A DNA stretch of 64,000 bases from JAMPXD01 sp041481895. GTDB lineage: Bacteria; Desulfobacterota; Desulfuromonadia; Geobacterales; Geobacteraceae. The stretch is taken from positions 7,312 through 71,311 of the forward strand of contig JBGPCQ010000002.1 of NCBI GenBank assembly GCA_041481895.1, given 5' to 3'. Shown piece after piece: positions 9,416 through 17,326 of the stretch. Below the pieces are notes generated by a model that worked only from the letters and a program-made list of their open reading frames with translations, was not told the origin of the DNA and made no database searches. Position 1 is the stretch's first letter. Every line of letters starts with the position of its first letter. The translations under genes were made by a program, and so were the position numbers.

Positions 9416-9862
9416 GTGAAAATAACTCCGCTTGACATCCAGCAGCAGCAGTTCAAGGGAAAAATGTTCGGCGGACTCGATTCGGAAGATGTGGACGCCT
9501 TTCTCCAGATGGTGTCCGGCGAGATGGAAGACCTTATCCGCGAGAACACCGACCTCAAGGAGCAGGCGCGCAGGGTTGCGGCGGACATGGACGACATGAA
9601 GCAGAAAGAGGGCGATCTGCGCGAAACCATGCTCGCCGCCCAGAAAATCACCGAAGAGATGAAGGCGAACTCCCAGAAGGAAGCCACCCTCCTCATCTCC
9701 GAGGCGGAACTCCAGGCGGAACGGATTCTGGTCGATGCGGACAAGAAGCTGGCCGAGCTGAAAAACCAGATACAGAACCTGCGGAGGGAAAAGCTGCAGT
9801 TCGAAACCGCCTTGAAGTCCCTTCTGGATACCCACTACAAGCTGCTCGCGCTGGATGAATAG
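9416..9862 (+). CDS. DivIVA-domain protein
   Basis: 148 residues starting at GTG. The N-terminus (ITPLDIQQQQFKGKMFGGLD, then EDVDAFLQMV) matches the DivIVA membrane-binding motif, followed by a long coiled coil (about 30-140). DivIVA proteins gather at curved membranes and recruit division, growth or segregation factors. The protein is short compared with Gram-positive DivIVA, as usual for delta-proteobacterial members. It sits tightly between yggT and the DUF167 gene, overlapping the latter by 8 bases. Confidence 0.85.
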   Translation: MKITPLDIQQQQFKGKMFGGLDSEDVDAFLQMVSGEMEDLIRENTDLKEQARRVAADMDDMKQKEGDLRETMLAAQKITEEMKANSQKEATLLISEAELQAERILVDADKKLAELKNQIQNLRREKLQFETALKSLLDTHYKLLALDE

Positions 9863-10163
9863 GGATTCCGGCAAAACCTCGCTGAAAATCACCGAAACAG
9901 GGGAAGGGGTCACCTTCGCTGTTCACGTTCAGCCCCGGGCTTCCCGCAATGAACTTTGCGGTGTCCAGGGAGAAGAACTGAAGCTCCGCCTCACCTCGCC
10001 TCCGGTTGACGACGCCGCCAACAGGCTCTGCATCGAGTTTCTGGCCAAGCTTCTCGGCGTGGCGAAATCCAGTGTAACGATCATCGCCGGCGCCAGGTCG
10101 CGGCACAAGATCATCCGGGTACACAGTATTACCGGTGAGCGGGTCCTCTCGCTTCTTGAATAA
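9855..10163 (+). CDS. DUF167 (YggU) family protein
   Basis: A small 102-residue protein with the family core VHVQPRASRNELCGVQGEEL and the ending PPVDDAANRLCIEFLAKLLGV. Structures of this family are known but its function is not. The start overlaps the end of the DivIVA gene by 8 bases, which indicates translational coupling. The yggT-divIVA-yggU order is a commonly conserved neighbourhood. Confidence 0.88.
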   Translation: MNRDSGKTSLKITETGEGVTFAVHVQPRASRNELCGVQGEELKLRLTSPPVDDAANRLCIEFLAKLLGVAKSSVTIIAGARSRHKIIRVHSITGERVLSLLE

Positions 10164-10182
10164 CTCAAATGGAGACTACGGA

Positions 10183-10638
10183 ATGAAAGCCAAAGAGATC
10201 ATGGTTACGGATTTTCCTGTCATACCGGTTCAGACCCCCGTCGAAGATGCGGTACGGATGCTGAGATCGAAGCACGACGAGAATCACCTGCATGCCTCCC
10301 CCGGCCTGATCGTGGTGAACGATAAGGGTGAACTGGCGGGGATCCTCTCCCCCCTGACTATCATCAGAGCGCTCCTCGACTTCGCCGCAGAGACAGGTAA
10401 TTCTGCTTCCGCCGGGCACCCCCCGCTTGATGACCTGTGCGCCGGGATCAGGGGCAAAACAGTTGAGGATATCATGGACTGGCAGCCCATTTCAGTCACC
10501 GAAGACGCGCATATCCTGGACGTCGCCGACCTCTTCATCAAGCACAGGTTCCAGCGCATTCCCGTGGTCAAAGGCAAAAAAGTTTTGGGCATCATCTACC
10601 GCTCCCGACTCCTCTTCTGCATGACCCAGTGCTTCTGA
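10183..10638 (+). CDS. Twin CBS domain protein
   Basis: 151 residues made of two CBS motifs (about 1-65 and 90-150: AKEIMVTDFPVIPVQTPVED, and VEDIMDWQPISVTEDAHILD). Such pairs bind adenosyl nucleotides and act as energy sensors. No catalytic domain is attached, so a partner protein is likely but not visible. I chose ATG 10183, preceded by GGAGACTACGGA, over an upstream in-frame ATG at 10135 that would overlap the DUF167 gene. Confidence 0.85.
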   Translation: MKAKEIMVTDFPVIPVQTPVEDAVRMLRSKHDENHLHASPGLIVVNDKGELAGILSPLTIIRALLDFAAETGNSASAGHPPLDDLCAGIRGKTVEDIMDWQPISVTEDAHILDVADLFIKHRFQRIPVVKGKKVLGIIYRSRLLFCMTQCF

Positions 10639-10661
10639 TGAACGGGCATGTCGTACGGGTA

Positions 10662-10691
10662 TTGACAAACCGGAGGATAAACGAGTATAGT
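10662..10691 (+). promoter_or_regulatory. Sigma-70-type promoter before fmdB-like gene
   Basis: TTGACA at 10662-10667, an 18-base spacer and TATAGT at 10686-10691, ending 36 bases before the FmdB-like start. The fit to consensus is good, so this gene is probably its own transcription unit closed by the hairpin at 11021. Confidence 0.65.
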
Positions 10692-10727
10692 ACAACCTGA
10701 ACAACAATTCAGGAGGTTATAGATAAG

Positions 10728-10979
10728 ATGCCGGTCTACGAATACCAATGCAACGCCTGCAGCAACAAATTCGAACTGCGCCAGAAATTCTCCGATCCGC
10801 CCGCAGAGGAATGTCCGAAATGTGGCGGAGAAGTCGTCAAGATGATCTCCAGCGCCGCTTTCTCCCTCAAGGGGGGTGGCTGGCACGCTGAAGGCTACAA
10901 CAAGGGGAAGCAAGCCGATGCCGCCCCTGCCTGCCCGTCGGGGGGGAGCTGTGCCGGATGCCCTTCGGCTGCAGCCTAG
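10728..10979 (+). CDS. FmdB family zinc-ribbon protein
   Basis: 83 residues beginning MPVYEYQCNACSNKFE, the hallmark of FmdB/regulatory zinc ribbons. The pairs CNAC (9-12) and CPKC (about 29-32) form a zinc ribbon. The C-terminal tail adds Cys-rich CPSGGSCAGCP. Family members have been linked to regulation of formamidase/amidase genes, but most have no proven role. AGGAGG lies 9 bases before the start. Confidence 0.88.
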   Translation: MPVYEYQCNACSNKFELRQKFSDPPAEECPKCGGEVVKMISSAAFSLKGGGWHAEGYNKGKQADAAPACPSGGSCAGCPSAAA

Positions 10980-11020
10980 ATTCCGGGTTTCACGGCGAAT
11001 TCCATCTGAGAACTCTATTC

Positions 11021-11046
11021 AATCCTCCTCCCGGAGGATTTTTTTT
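11021..11046 (+). terminator. Rho-independent terminator after fmdB-like gene
   Basis: Perfect 8-bp stem AATCCTCC/GGAGGATT with a 4-base loop followed by six more T's, 41 bases after the stop. Confidence 0.9.
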
Positions 11047-11068
11047 GTCCGGAAGTGCCCGAAATCGC

Positions 11069-11097
11069 TTTACAAACACCGGTGGGTTACCTATTAT
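11069..11097 (+). promoter_or_regulatory. Candidate promoter for folD transcript
   Basis: TTTACA at 11069-11074, a 17-base spacer and TATTAT at 11092-11097. If used, the folD transcript has a leader of about 200 bases holding the hairpin at 11118-11151 and a degenerate copy of the dispersed palindrome. Confidence 0.45.
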
Positions 11098-11117
11098 CTG
11101 ATGGTATACTATTAAGA

Positions 11118-11151
11118 TAGTTTCCATCCGGAAACTCCGGATGAGAAACTA
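11118..11151 (+). other. Stable leader hairpin upstream of folD
   Basis: The arms TAGTTTC-CATCCGGA and TCCGGATG-A-GAAACTA pair over 15 bp with one bulged A and a three-base AAC loop. No T-run follows, so it is not a simple terminator. It lies just downstream of the candidate promoter and could stabilise or regulate the leader. I do not recognise a known riboswitch. Confidence 0.5.
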
Positions 11152-11175
11152 CTGGTTTACGATTCGGAAAGAGGT

Positions 11176-11278
11176 GACTTTTTGTCCTGGCAAGGAAATT
11201 AAGGGATTGCGCGGAGGCGTACGACCGTATGCCGCACACGTAAGCCCGCAGATTGACACCGCCAGGGCGGAAAAGCAC
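11176..11278. repeat. Dispersed palindromic element, copy A (degenerate)
   Basis: Shares the outer arms (TTTTTGTCCTGGCAAGG near the left end, GCCAGGGCGGAAAAGC near the right) and the central hairpin (GGCGTACG/CGTATGCC) with copies C-G. Internal sequence has drifted. Unlike the others it lies in a 5' leader (folD). Confidence 0.7.
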
Positions 11279-11313
11279 CCTTCCCGGACGGAAACTAAGA
11301 TAAGGGGTGGAAA

Positions 11314-12159
11314 ATGGCGACTATCATTGACGGCAAAGCCATAGCAGCTAAAATACGCGGTGAGATCGCCGCAGAGGTAAAGAAGCTGGAGGCAAAGGGG
11401 ATAAAGCCCGGCCTGGCCGTGGTGCTGGTGGGGGAAGATCCGGCCAGCAAGGTCTATGTCAGCATGAAGGAAAAGGCCTGCCAGGACGTGGGGATATTCT
11501 CGGACGAATACAAGCTGCACGCGGAGACGAGCGAAGTCGACCTGCTCGCCCTGATCGACAGGCTCAACAACGACCCGAGAATTCACGGCATCCTGGTGCA
11601 ATTGCCCCTGCCCGGACAGATCGACACGGAAAAGGTTCTGGAAAGCATTTCGCCCATGAAGGATGTGGACGGCTTCCACCCGTGCAACGTCGGCCGCCTC
11701 GTGGTGGGCAAGCCGCTCTTCCGCCCCTGCACACCCTACGGAGTGATGGTGATGCTCAAGGAAGCCGGCGTAGAGTTGGCCGGCAAGGAAGTGGTGGTGG
11801 TCGGCCGTTCCAATATTGTCGGCAAGCCGGTTGCCTTCATGTGCCTCCAGCAGCATGCCACCGTCACCCTCTGCCACTCCCGTACCCGCGACCTGGCCGC
11901 CAAGGTCGGCATGGCGGATGTCCTGATCGCCGCCGTGGGCCAGCCGGAGATGATCAAGGGGGAGTGGATCAAGGAGGGCGCCGTAGTTATCGACGTCGGG
12001 GTAAACCGGGTCGGCGACAAAAAGCTGGTGGGAGACGTGGAGTTTGCCGCCGCCTGCGAACGCGCTTCGGCCATCACCCCCGTACCGGGCGGCGTAGGCC
12101 CCATGACCATAACCATGCTCCTCTTTAATACGGTGGAAGCGGCAAAAAGATCTCTGTAG
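11314..12159 (+). CDS. folD: Bifunctional methylenetetrahydrofolate dehydrogenase/cyclohydrolase
   Basis: 281 residues, the normal FolD length. It interconverts methylene-, methenyl- and 10-formyl-tetrahydrofolate with NADP. Seen in the sequence: catalytic YVSMKEKACQDVGI (Y50-K54 type pair), VQLPLPGQID, DGFHPCNVGRL, the nucleotide-binding VVGRSNIVGKP, and the closing ITPVPGGVGPMTI. Translation starts after an AAGGGGTGG ribosome site. The MetV-like and MetF-like reductase genes follow, so the cluster moves one-carbon units between formyl and methyl levels. The stop codon lies in the left arm of an inverted repeat (12156-12211). Confidence 0.96.
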   Translation: MATIIDGKAIAAKIRGEIAAEVKKLEAKGIKPGLAVVLVGEDPASKVYVSMKEKACQDVGIFSDEYKLHAETSEVDLLALIDRLNNDPRIHGILVQLPLPGQIDTEKVLESISPMKDVDGFHPCNVGRLVVGKPLFRPCTPYGVMVMLKEAGVELAGKEVVVVGRSNIVGKPVAFMCLQQHATVTLCHSRTRDLAAKVGMADVLIAAVGQPEMIKGEWIKEGAVVIDVGVNRVGDKKLVGDVEFAAACERASAITPVPGGVGPMTITMLLFNTVEAAKRSL

Positions 12160-12211
12160 GGGCAGGCTTTACGTCTGCCCTCAATTTGGGTACCCGCAAG
12201 GGGGCCCCTAC
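12156..12211. repeat. Inverted repeat with GTAGGGGC ends
   Basis: GTAGGGGC (12156-12163) and GCCCCTAC (12204-12211) bound a 56-base element that also holds GGGCAGGC...GTCTGCCC-type arms. Similar short palindromes are common between genes in many bacteria. The folD stop codon lies inside the left arm. Confidence 0.7.
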
Positions 12212-12222
12212 ATGAAGGCCCC

Positions 12223-12870
12223 ATGATCATCAGCAAGCAAAAACCTGTCACCGAAATCCTCGCCGCCCTGGAAGGGAACGGCAAGGTCTTCCTGATCGGC
12301 TGCGCCAAATGCGCCACGGTCTGCAAGTCGGGGGGCGAGGAAGAAGTCTTTCAGATGCAGGAGATACTTGCCTCCTCCGGAAAAGAGATCACCGGCTCCA
12401 TTGTCATCGACGAGGCATGCCACATGCTCAGGGCCGCCCGTGATCTGCGGGGCAGAAAGGAGATGGTCGAAGAGGCCGACGCGCTGTTGGTCCTGGCCTG
12501 CGGCGCCGGGGTCCAGTCCGTATCGGATGCGATCCCGAAAAAGACCGTTGCCGCCCTCGATACCCTGTTTCTCGGCAATATCCGCCGGTTCGGACAGTTC
12601 GAGCAGAAATGCTCGCTCTGCGGCGAATGCATCGTAACGGAAACCGCCGGCATCTGCCCGGCGACCATCTGTCCCAAAGGTCTCCTGAACGGCCCGTGCG
12701 GAGGGATGGCCGACGGCCGGTGCGAAACCGACGCGGAAGCGGAGTGCGCCTGGGTCCGGATCCATGAGCGCCTCACGGCTCAGGGGGGAGCGGAACGGCT
12801 CAAAAAGATCGTCCCTGCCAAGGATTTTTCCCGGGTGCTCAAACCGGGAAAACTGAAAGTCGACAAATGA
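12223..12870 (+). CDS. MetV-like zinc/Fe-S protein (MTHFR C-terminal-type domain)
   Basis: 215 residues with the Cys-rich family pattern: GCAKCATVC near the N-terminus (about 26-34), CSLCGECIV (about 128-136), CPATICPKGLLNGPCGG (about 144-160) and a last Cys in DAEAECAW. This is the methylenetetrahydrofolate-reductase C-terminal/MetV family, which in acetogens forms a complex with MetF and carries Fe-S clusters. The gene overlaps metF-like by 4 bases (ATGA), supporting a two-subunit reductase. Its electron donor here is unknown. Confidence 0.82.
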   Translation: MIISKQKPVTEILAALEGNGKVFLIGCAKCATVCKSGGEEEVFQMQEILASSGKEITGSIVIDEACHMLRAARDLRGRKEMVEEADALLVLACGAGVQSVSDAIPKKTVAALDTLFLGNIRRFGQFEQKCSLCGECIVTETAGICPATICPKGLLNGPCGGMADGRCETDAEAECAWVRIHERLTAQGGAERLKKIVPAKDFSRVLKPGKLKVDK

Positions 12871-13736
12871 TCTCCAGGCTCCAGCAAAAACTCGACGCAG
12901 GCGAATTTGTCATCACTGCGGAGGTCTGCCCCCCCAAGGGGGCCGATTGCCGCGATTTTCTTGCCAAGGCCGGGGCGCTGCAGGGAATTGCCGACGCAGT
13001 CAATGTGACCGACAATCAGGGGGCCAATATGCGGATATCCCCCCTAGCCGCATCTGCCCTCCTGGTCCGGGAGGGTATAGAGCCGATCTTCCAGGTAACC
13101 TGCCGGGACAGGAACCGCATGGCGCTCCAGAGCGAACTGCTGGGGGCGGCAGCGATGGGGGTTCGCAACATCCTGGCGCTGACCGGCGACCATATCTCCT
13201 TCGGAGATCACCGGCAGGCGAAGCCGGTCTTCGATCTCGACTCCGTTCAGCTGCTCCAGGCCATAGCCGGACTGGCGGAAGGGAGGGACCTTGCGGGCAA
13301 CCCGCTCCACGGCACGCCGGAATTTTATGCGGGCGCGGCCGCCGCGCCGGAAGCGGAGCCTTTCGGGCCAACCCTTATCAAGCTGGAAAAGAAAGCTGCT
13401 GCCGGAGCGCGCTTCTTCCAGACCCAGGCGTTCTTCGACCCGGAAAAACTCCTCGTCTTCCGTGAAGCGGTCCGCCCGCTCGGCGTTAAGGTGATAGCCG
13501 GCATTTTCCTGCTGAAATCGGCGAAAATGGCCCGCTTTGTCACCAATAACATTCCCGGGCTCCGGGTGCCCGACACCCTTGTCGCGGAACTGGAAACCGC
13601 CGCTGACCCCGTCGCGCAAGGGGTCGAGATCGCCCGCCGACTGGCTGGCCAGGCCAGGTCATGCTGCGACGGCATCCATATCATGGCTATGGGAAGAGAA
13701 GATCTGATACCGGAAATACTCAAGGAGATACGATAA
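12867..13736 (+). CDS. metF: Methylenetetrahydrofolate reductase
   Basis: 289 residues forming the FAD-dependent TIM barrel that reduces 5,10-methylene- to 5-methyltetrahydrofolate. Recognisable stretches are EVCPPKGAD near the N-terminus, VNVTDNQGANMRISPLA, LALTGDH, and AGARFFQTQAFFDPEKL near the substrate pocket. The start overlaps the metV-like stop (ATGA), and the stop overlaps the galU start by one base. Together with FolD it supplies methyl-THF for methionine synthesis, or links to a Wood-Ljungdahl-type methyl branch if CODH/ACS is present elsewhere. Confidence 0.9.
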   Translation: MISRLQQKLDAGEFVITAEVCPPKGADCRDFLAKAGALQGIADAVNVTDNQGANMRISPLAASALLVREGIEPIFQVTCRDRNRMALQSELLGAAAMGVRNILALTGDHISFGDHRQAKPVFDLDSVQLLQAIAGLAEGRDLAGNPLHGTPEFYAGAAAAPEAEPFGPTLIKLEKKAAAGARFFQTQAFFDPEKLLVFREAVRPLGVKVIAGIFLLKSAKMARFVTNNIPGLRVPDTLVAELETAADPVAQGVEIARRLAGQARSCCDGIHIMAMGREDLIPEILKEIR

Positions 13737-14611
13737 TGCAGGTAAAGAAAGCGGTCTTCCCCGTAGCGGGACTCGGCACGAGGTTTCTCCCGGCCACCAA
13801 GTCTTCACCAAAAGAGATGCTCCCCCTCATCGACAAACCCCTTGTCCAGTACGTGGTGGAGGAGGCGGTGGCTTCGGGCATCGAACAGATCCTGTTCGTC
13901 ACCGGGCGGAGCAAACGGGCCATCGAGGACCACTTCGACATATCGTTCGAACTGGAGGCCCTTCTCTACGAAAAGGGAAAAGACGCAGAGCTCTCCCAGG
14001 TTCGGGACATCGCGGAAATGGTCAATATTTTTTACGTGCGCCAGAAACATGCGCTCGGGCTGGGCCACGCCATCCTCTGCGCCCGGGAATTCGTCGGTGA
14101 CGAACCGTTCGCAGTGCTCCTCGGGGACGATATCATCGATGCAGGGAAACCGTGTCTCGGCCAGCTCCTGGAAGTCTACCGGAAATACCGGGGTACGGTC
14201 CTGGCGCTGGAACGGGTGCCGCTGGAAAACATCTCCTCGTACGGCTGCGTCAAGGCAAACACCATCTCCGACAAGGTGTTCGAGGTGTCCGACATGGTTG
14301 AGAAGCCGCAACCGGCCGACGCACCTTCGGACCTGGCCATCATCGGACGGTACGTGCTGACCCCCAGCATATTCCCTATCCTGGCAAAACAGGAACCGGG
14401 GAAAGGCGGCGAGATCCAGCTTACCGATGCGATACGTACACTCCTCAGGGATGAAGCGGTCTATGGCTGTCTGTTCGAGGGGATCCGCCACGATTGCGGC
14501 GACAAGCTCGGGTTCCTCAAGGCCACGGTGGATATGGCCTTGAAAAGGGAAGAGTTCAACGGGGAGTTCGAGCAGTTCCTCAGGAAACGGCTCGGTTGTG
14601 ATAAAGATTAA
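13736..14611 (+). CDS. galU: UTP-glucose-1-phosphate uridylyltransferase
   Basis: 291 residues, the normal length. Makes UDP-glucose for cell-envelope polysaccharides. The nucleotide-binding start VFPVAGLGTRFLPATKSSPK is canonical, followed by EMLPLIDKPLVQYVVEEA, FAVLLGDDII and QLTDAIRTLL. I chose ATG 13736, which overlaps the metF stop (TAATG), after a CAAGGAGA ribosome site. A longer reading frame from 13661 would overlap metF and is not needed. Confidence 0.96.
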   Translation: MQVKKAVFPVAGLGTRFLPATKSSPKEMLPLIDKPLVQYVVEEAVASGIEQILFVTGRSKRAIEDHFDISFELEALLYEKGKDAELSQVRDIAEMVNIFYVRQKHALGLGHAILCAREFVGDEPFAVLLGDDIIDAGKPCLGQLLEVYRKYRGTVLALERVPLENISSYGCVKANTISDKVFEVSDMVEKPQPADAPSDLAIIGRYVLTPSIFPILAKQEPGKGGEIQLTDAIRTLLRDEAVYGCLFEGIRHDCGDKLGFLKATVDMALKREEFNGEFEQFLRKRLGCDKD

Positions 14612-14625
14612 CTGTAGCCGCTGCC

Positions 14626-14680
14626 GGAAACGCGAATTTTTTGCAAGATCAACGCAGAGATTGCGAAAAAGTCGCGTTTC
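14626..14680. repeat. Dispersed palindromic element, copy B (internally deleted)
   Basis: GGAAACGCGAATTTTTTGC at the left pairs with GCGAAAAAGTCGCGTTTC at the right, but the central 60-70 bases present in copies C and E are missing. The breakpoint matches a short direct repeat (AAGATCAA-like) found at both inner borders in copy C. The right end touches the stop codon of the TonB-like gene. Confidence 0.75.
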
Positions 14681-15520
14681 TTAATGCAGGGTCCCCCGGA
14701 TCACTCCCCTCTCTATCCCGTAATGAAAAAATGCGATGAGGTTGAAATTCTCCTTGCCGTACGATTTTGGCAAAGGGCCGATTATTCCCACCGCTTTCAA
14801 GGTCCGCCTGACCTCGTCATCCAGTATCTTGCTGCCGGAGCTTTGCAGGAGCATCACCTTCTCGATCTCGCCATTCCTGTTGAAGGTTATCTTCACCGGG
14901 GTCACCCCTTCGATCCCCATGCGCGCAGCTTCGGGCGGATATCTCCATACCCCGTACACCGCCGCTTCAAAGCGGCTCAGAAAAGAACCCAACGTTATAT
15001 CGTCGCTGTTGAGAAATTTCACCTCCCCTTCCGCCACTTCCTGACCGTATTTCTTGCGGTAACTCTCTTCCAGTCTGGCCAGTTTGTCAGCGCTCGGGAA
15101 GAGTTTGGAGATGTCCGGAGCCCCTTGTTCTTTCTGCCTGAAAAAATCTCCTGCCCTCGGTTTCTCTTGGAGCGACATCTCTCCCGGTTCAGCCTGCCGC
15201 CGGGGCGCCCCTCCAATCGTCGGCTCCTTGTGCGGGGGAGGAAGGGAAGCGACCTTATCCCGGTCCATTTCCCCTTTCGGAGCGGTTTCACGTAGAACGC
15301 GTTGCGTCGGCTCGTCGGGGCGCTTCCTGGCCGGTTTTTCCCTGCTGGGGGGGAGGTCCCGCAACTCCACCATGTAAGGCTCCGGGCGGAGGATTTCTTT
15401 TTTCTGGGGGAGAAAGATAATGATGGCAAAAATGGCCAGATGCAGCAGAACGGAAAGGACAACGAAGTAGAGAAAGATTTTTTCTATATATTTATCGGAC
15501 ATCAGGGTCTTGGCCGGCAC
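14681..15520 (-). CDS. TonB-family C-terminal domain protein
   Basis: 279 residues: a short cytoplasmic start, one membrane helix (about 14-37, FVVLSVLLHLAIFAIIIFL), a Pro/Arg/Lys-rich periplasmic spacer (about 45-140), and a TonB C-terminal domain (about 185-270, with YPPEAARMGIEGVTPVKITF). Such proteins carry proton-motive energy to outer-membrane receptors, though no exbB/exbD or receptor gene is adjacent. The start is uncertain: GTG 15520 or ATG 15502, neither with a strong ribosome site. The stop directly abuts dispersed repeat copy B. Confidence 0.85.
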   Translation of the reverse strand: MPAKTLMSDKYIEKIFLYFVVLSVLLHLAIFAIIIFLPQKKEILRPEPYMVELRDLPPSREKPARKRPDEPTQRVLRETAPKGEMDRDKVASLPPPHKEPTIGGAPRRQAEPGEMSLQEKPRAGDFFRQKEQGAPDISKLFPSADKLARLEESYRKKYGQEVAEGEVKFLNSDDITLGSFLSRFEAAVYGVWRYPPEAARMGIEGVTPVKITFNRNGEIEKVMLLQSSGSKILDDEVRRTLKAVGIIGPLPKSYGKENFNLIAFFHYGIERGVIRGTLH

Positions 15521-15597
15521 ATGAGTAAGGTTGTACGGATTATCGAATAACCCAGAATCATTGTAAGCCCGTGTCGGACAAAATGCAACCCGGAGTT

Positions 15598-16182
15598 TTA
15601 ATTAGTGAAGGCCTGGTAGAGCACAGCGGCGCCGAATGCCAGGAACAGCCAGCCGGCAACTTTGTGCAGGGTGGGAAGTGAAATGAAGCGGAGAAGCTGG
15701 CGTCCTGCGAAAATGCCGACAAGCGACACCGCCCAGAGGGCCAGGGTGGATGCGGTGAAAACCGCGAGGGGAGAATCGTGCTGGGCCGCCAGGCTGGCGG
15801 TAACCAGCTGAGTCTTGTCACCGATCTCCGCCAGCAGGATCATGAAGAACGAAGTGGCGATCGGCCCCCTTATCTTGAAGCGCTTTTCCTCCTCTTGTTC
15901 CGCCTCTTCATCAAACTCCTTCGCCCGCAGGGTCGTGACGCCGAAGAACAAAAAAAGGAGCGCCGATGCAATCTTTATCCAGAAGAGGGGGAGAACGGTG
16001 AACAGGAAACTGCCAAGTAGCACCGCTGCCAGGTTGAGCAGGGTAAATGCGGCTGCGAGGCCGATGAACACGCGCTTCCATGGGTACCTCGCAGCCAGGG
16101 CCATGGCGGTCAACTGGGTCTTGTCACCCAGTTCGGCCAGGAAGATGATGCCGAAAGTGGTGAGAAATGTGGTGGTGTTCAT
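15598..16182 (-). CDS. TMEM165/GDT1 family cation transporter
   Basis: 194 residues with six predicted helices in two repeats. Each repeat carries the family signature E-x-GDK-T: AELGDKTQLTA (about 16-26) and AEIGDKTQLVTA (about 115-126). Family members export Mn2+ and/or Ca2+. The start follows a CGGGGAGA ribosome site. No Mn riboswitch (yybP-ykoY) is apparent upstream. The neighbouring divergent TerC gene belongs to another family often tied to Mn export, so the pair may share a role. Confidence 0.9.
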   Translation of the reverse strand: MNTTTFLTTFGIIFLAELGDKTQLTAMALAARYPWKRVFIGLAAAFTLLNLAAVLLGSFLFTVLPLFWIKIASALLFLFFGVTTLRAKEFDEEAEQEEEKRFKIRGPIATSFFMILLAEIGDKTQLVTASLAAQHDSPLAVFTASTLALWAVSLVGIFAGRQLLRFISLPTLHKVAGWLFLAFGAAVLYQAFTN

Positions 16183-16286
16183 AGGTCTCCCCGAGATGAT
16201 TCCCGGATGGTAAAGGATTGGCGGGCAAAATGCAAGGCGGGAAACGCCCGCACTGGCGGGGTCCCGTCATCATGGCATTAAATATA

Positions 16287-16315
16287 TTGACAGCGGGTGG
16301 GAAATTGCATAGTTT
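16287..16315 (+). promoter_or_regulatory. Candidate promoter for terC-like gene
   Basis: Consensus TTGACA at 16287-16292, a 17-base spacer and TAGTTT at 16310-16315. It argues that translation begins downstream of about 16322 rather than at an ATG inside the promoter. Confidence 0.6.
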
Positions 16316-16368
16316 TTAGAGTTTACGGAATGTTCGCTTATTTCCCGGCAACCATGAGGTACCGTTAC

Positions 16369-17280
16369 ATGACGAACCGGACAGACATGTGGGTCGGCTT
16401 CGCCGTGATCATGACCATAATGTTCGCCCTCGACATGGGGGTGTTCAACCGGAAAAGCCACGAGATCAAGTTCCGCGAGGCCCTTGCCTGGACCCTGGTC
16501 TGGGTTTCCCTGGCGCTCGCCTTTAATGTGGGAATATATGTCTATCTGGGGCCGACCAAGGCCCTGGAGTTCTTCACCGGCTATCTTATCGAGGAATCGC
16601 TCTCCGTCGACAACCTGTTCGTTTTCATAATGATTTTTTCCTATTTTAACGTCGCCAGGGCGCACCAACCGAAAATTCTCAAGTGGGGCATACTGGGTGC
16701 CCTGGTGTTGAGGGGGATCTTCATCCTGGTTGGCATCGGTCTGATCGAACGGTTCCACTGGATGGTCTACATTTTCGGGGGATTACTGGTTTTCACCGGG
16801 ATAAAGATGGCGTTCGGCAAAGAGGAAGAGATCACACCGGATAAAAACCTGCTGGTGCGGCTGGTCGGCCGCTTTTTTCCCGTCACTCACGGGACGCATG
16901 GCGACCGGTTTTTCATCCGGGAAAAAGGGAAAATCGCCGTCACTCCCCTGCTCCTGACCCTCCTCGTGGTGGAGTCGAGCGACGTGATCTTTGCCGTGGA
17001 TTCCATTCCGGCAGTTCTCGCCGTAACGCGGGACCCCTTCATCGTCTACACCTCCAACGTCTTTGCCATCATGGGGCTCAGGTCTCTCTACTACCTCCTC
17101 GCCAATGTCATGGAAATGTTCGTCTACCTGAAGCTGGGGATTTCCTTCATCCTCGCCTTTGTCGGGGTAAAGATGCTCATGGCCGATATATTTCCGATCC
17201 CCATTCATTTCTCGCTGGGGGTTATTGTCGGGGTGCTGGCGATATCCATCGCCGCTTCCCTGACCTTCCCGAAGAAATAA
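16369..17280 (+). CDS. TerC family integral membrane protein
   Basis: 303 residues from ATG 16369, which has AGGT 8 bases upstream; earlier in-frame ATGs lie at 16354 and 16330, and one at 16297 lies inside the promoter. Seven or more hydrophobic segments and the conserved MFALDMGVFNRKSHEI and EESLSVDNLFVF, with a second acidic motif in VVESSDVIFAVDSIPAV, place it in TerC. The family is linked to tellurite resistance and to metal export at the membrane (Mn2+ in several bacteria). It ends facing the CorC gene across a shared terminator. Confidence 0.9.
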   Translation: MTNRTDMWVGFAVIMTIMFALDMGVFNRKSHEIKFREALAWTLVWVSLALAFNVGIYVYLGPTKALEFFTGYLIEESLSVDNLFVFIMIFSYFNVARAHQPKILKWGILGALVLRGIFILVGIGLIERFHWMVYIFGGLLVFTGIKMAFGKEEEITPDKNLLVRLVGRFFPVTHGTHGDRFFIREKGKIAVTPLLLTLLVVESSDVIFAVDSIPAVLAVTRDPFIVYTSNVFAIMGLRSLYYLLANVMEMFVYLKLGISFILAFVGVKMLMADIFPIPIHFSLGVIVGVLAISIAASLTFPKK

Positions 17281-17281
17281 A

Positions 17282-17305
17282 AAGGGCGACACCCCGGCCG
17301 CCCTT
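17282..17305. terminator. Hairpin between convergent terC and corC genes
   Basis: AAGGGCG and CGCCCTT arms separated by 10 bases, directly after the TerC stop. It could serve both strands but has only a short T-run. Confidence 0.55.
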
Positions 17306-17326
17306 CATTCATCTCCCGTTCCGCCG

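Noticed and set aside
16183..16368. yybP-ykoY manganese riboswitch between the TMEM165 and TerC genes
   Set aside because: The conserved motifs of that riboswitch are not found on either strand; the CGGGGAGA present is just the ribosome site of the TMEM165 gene.
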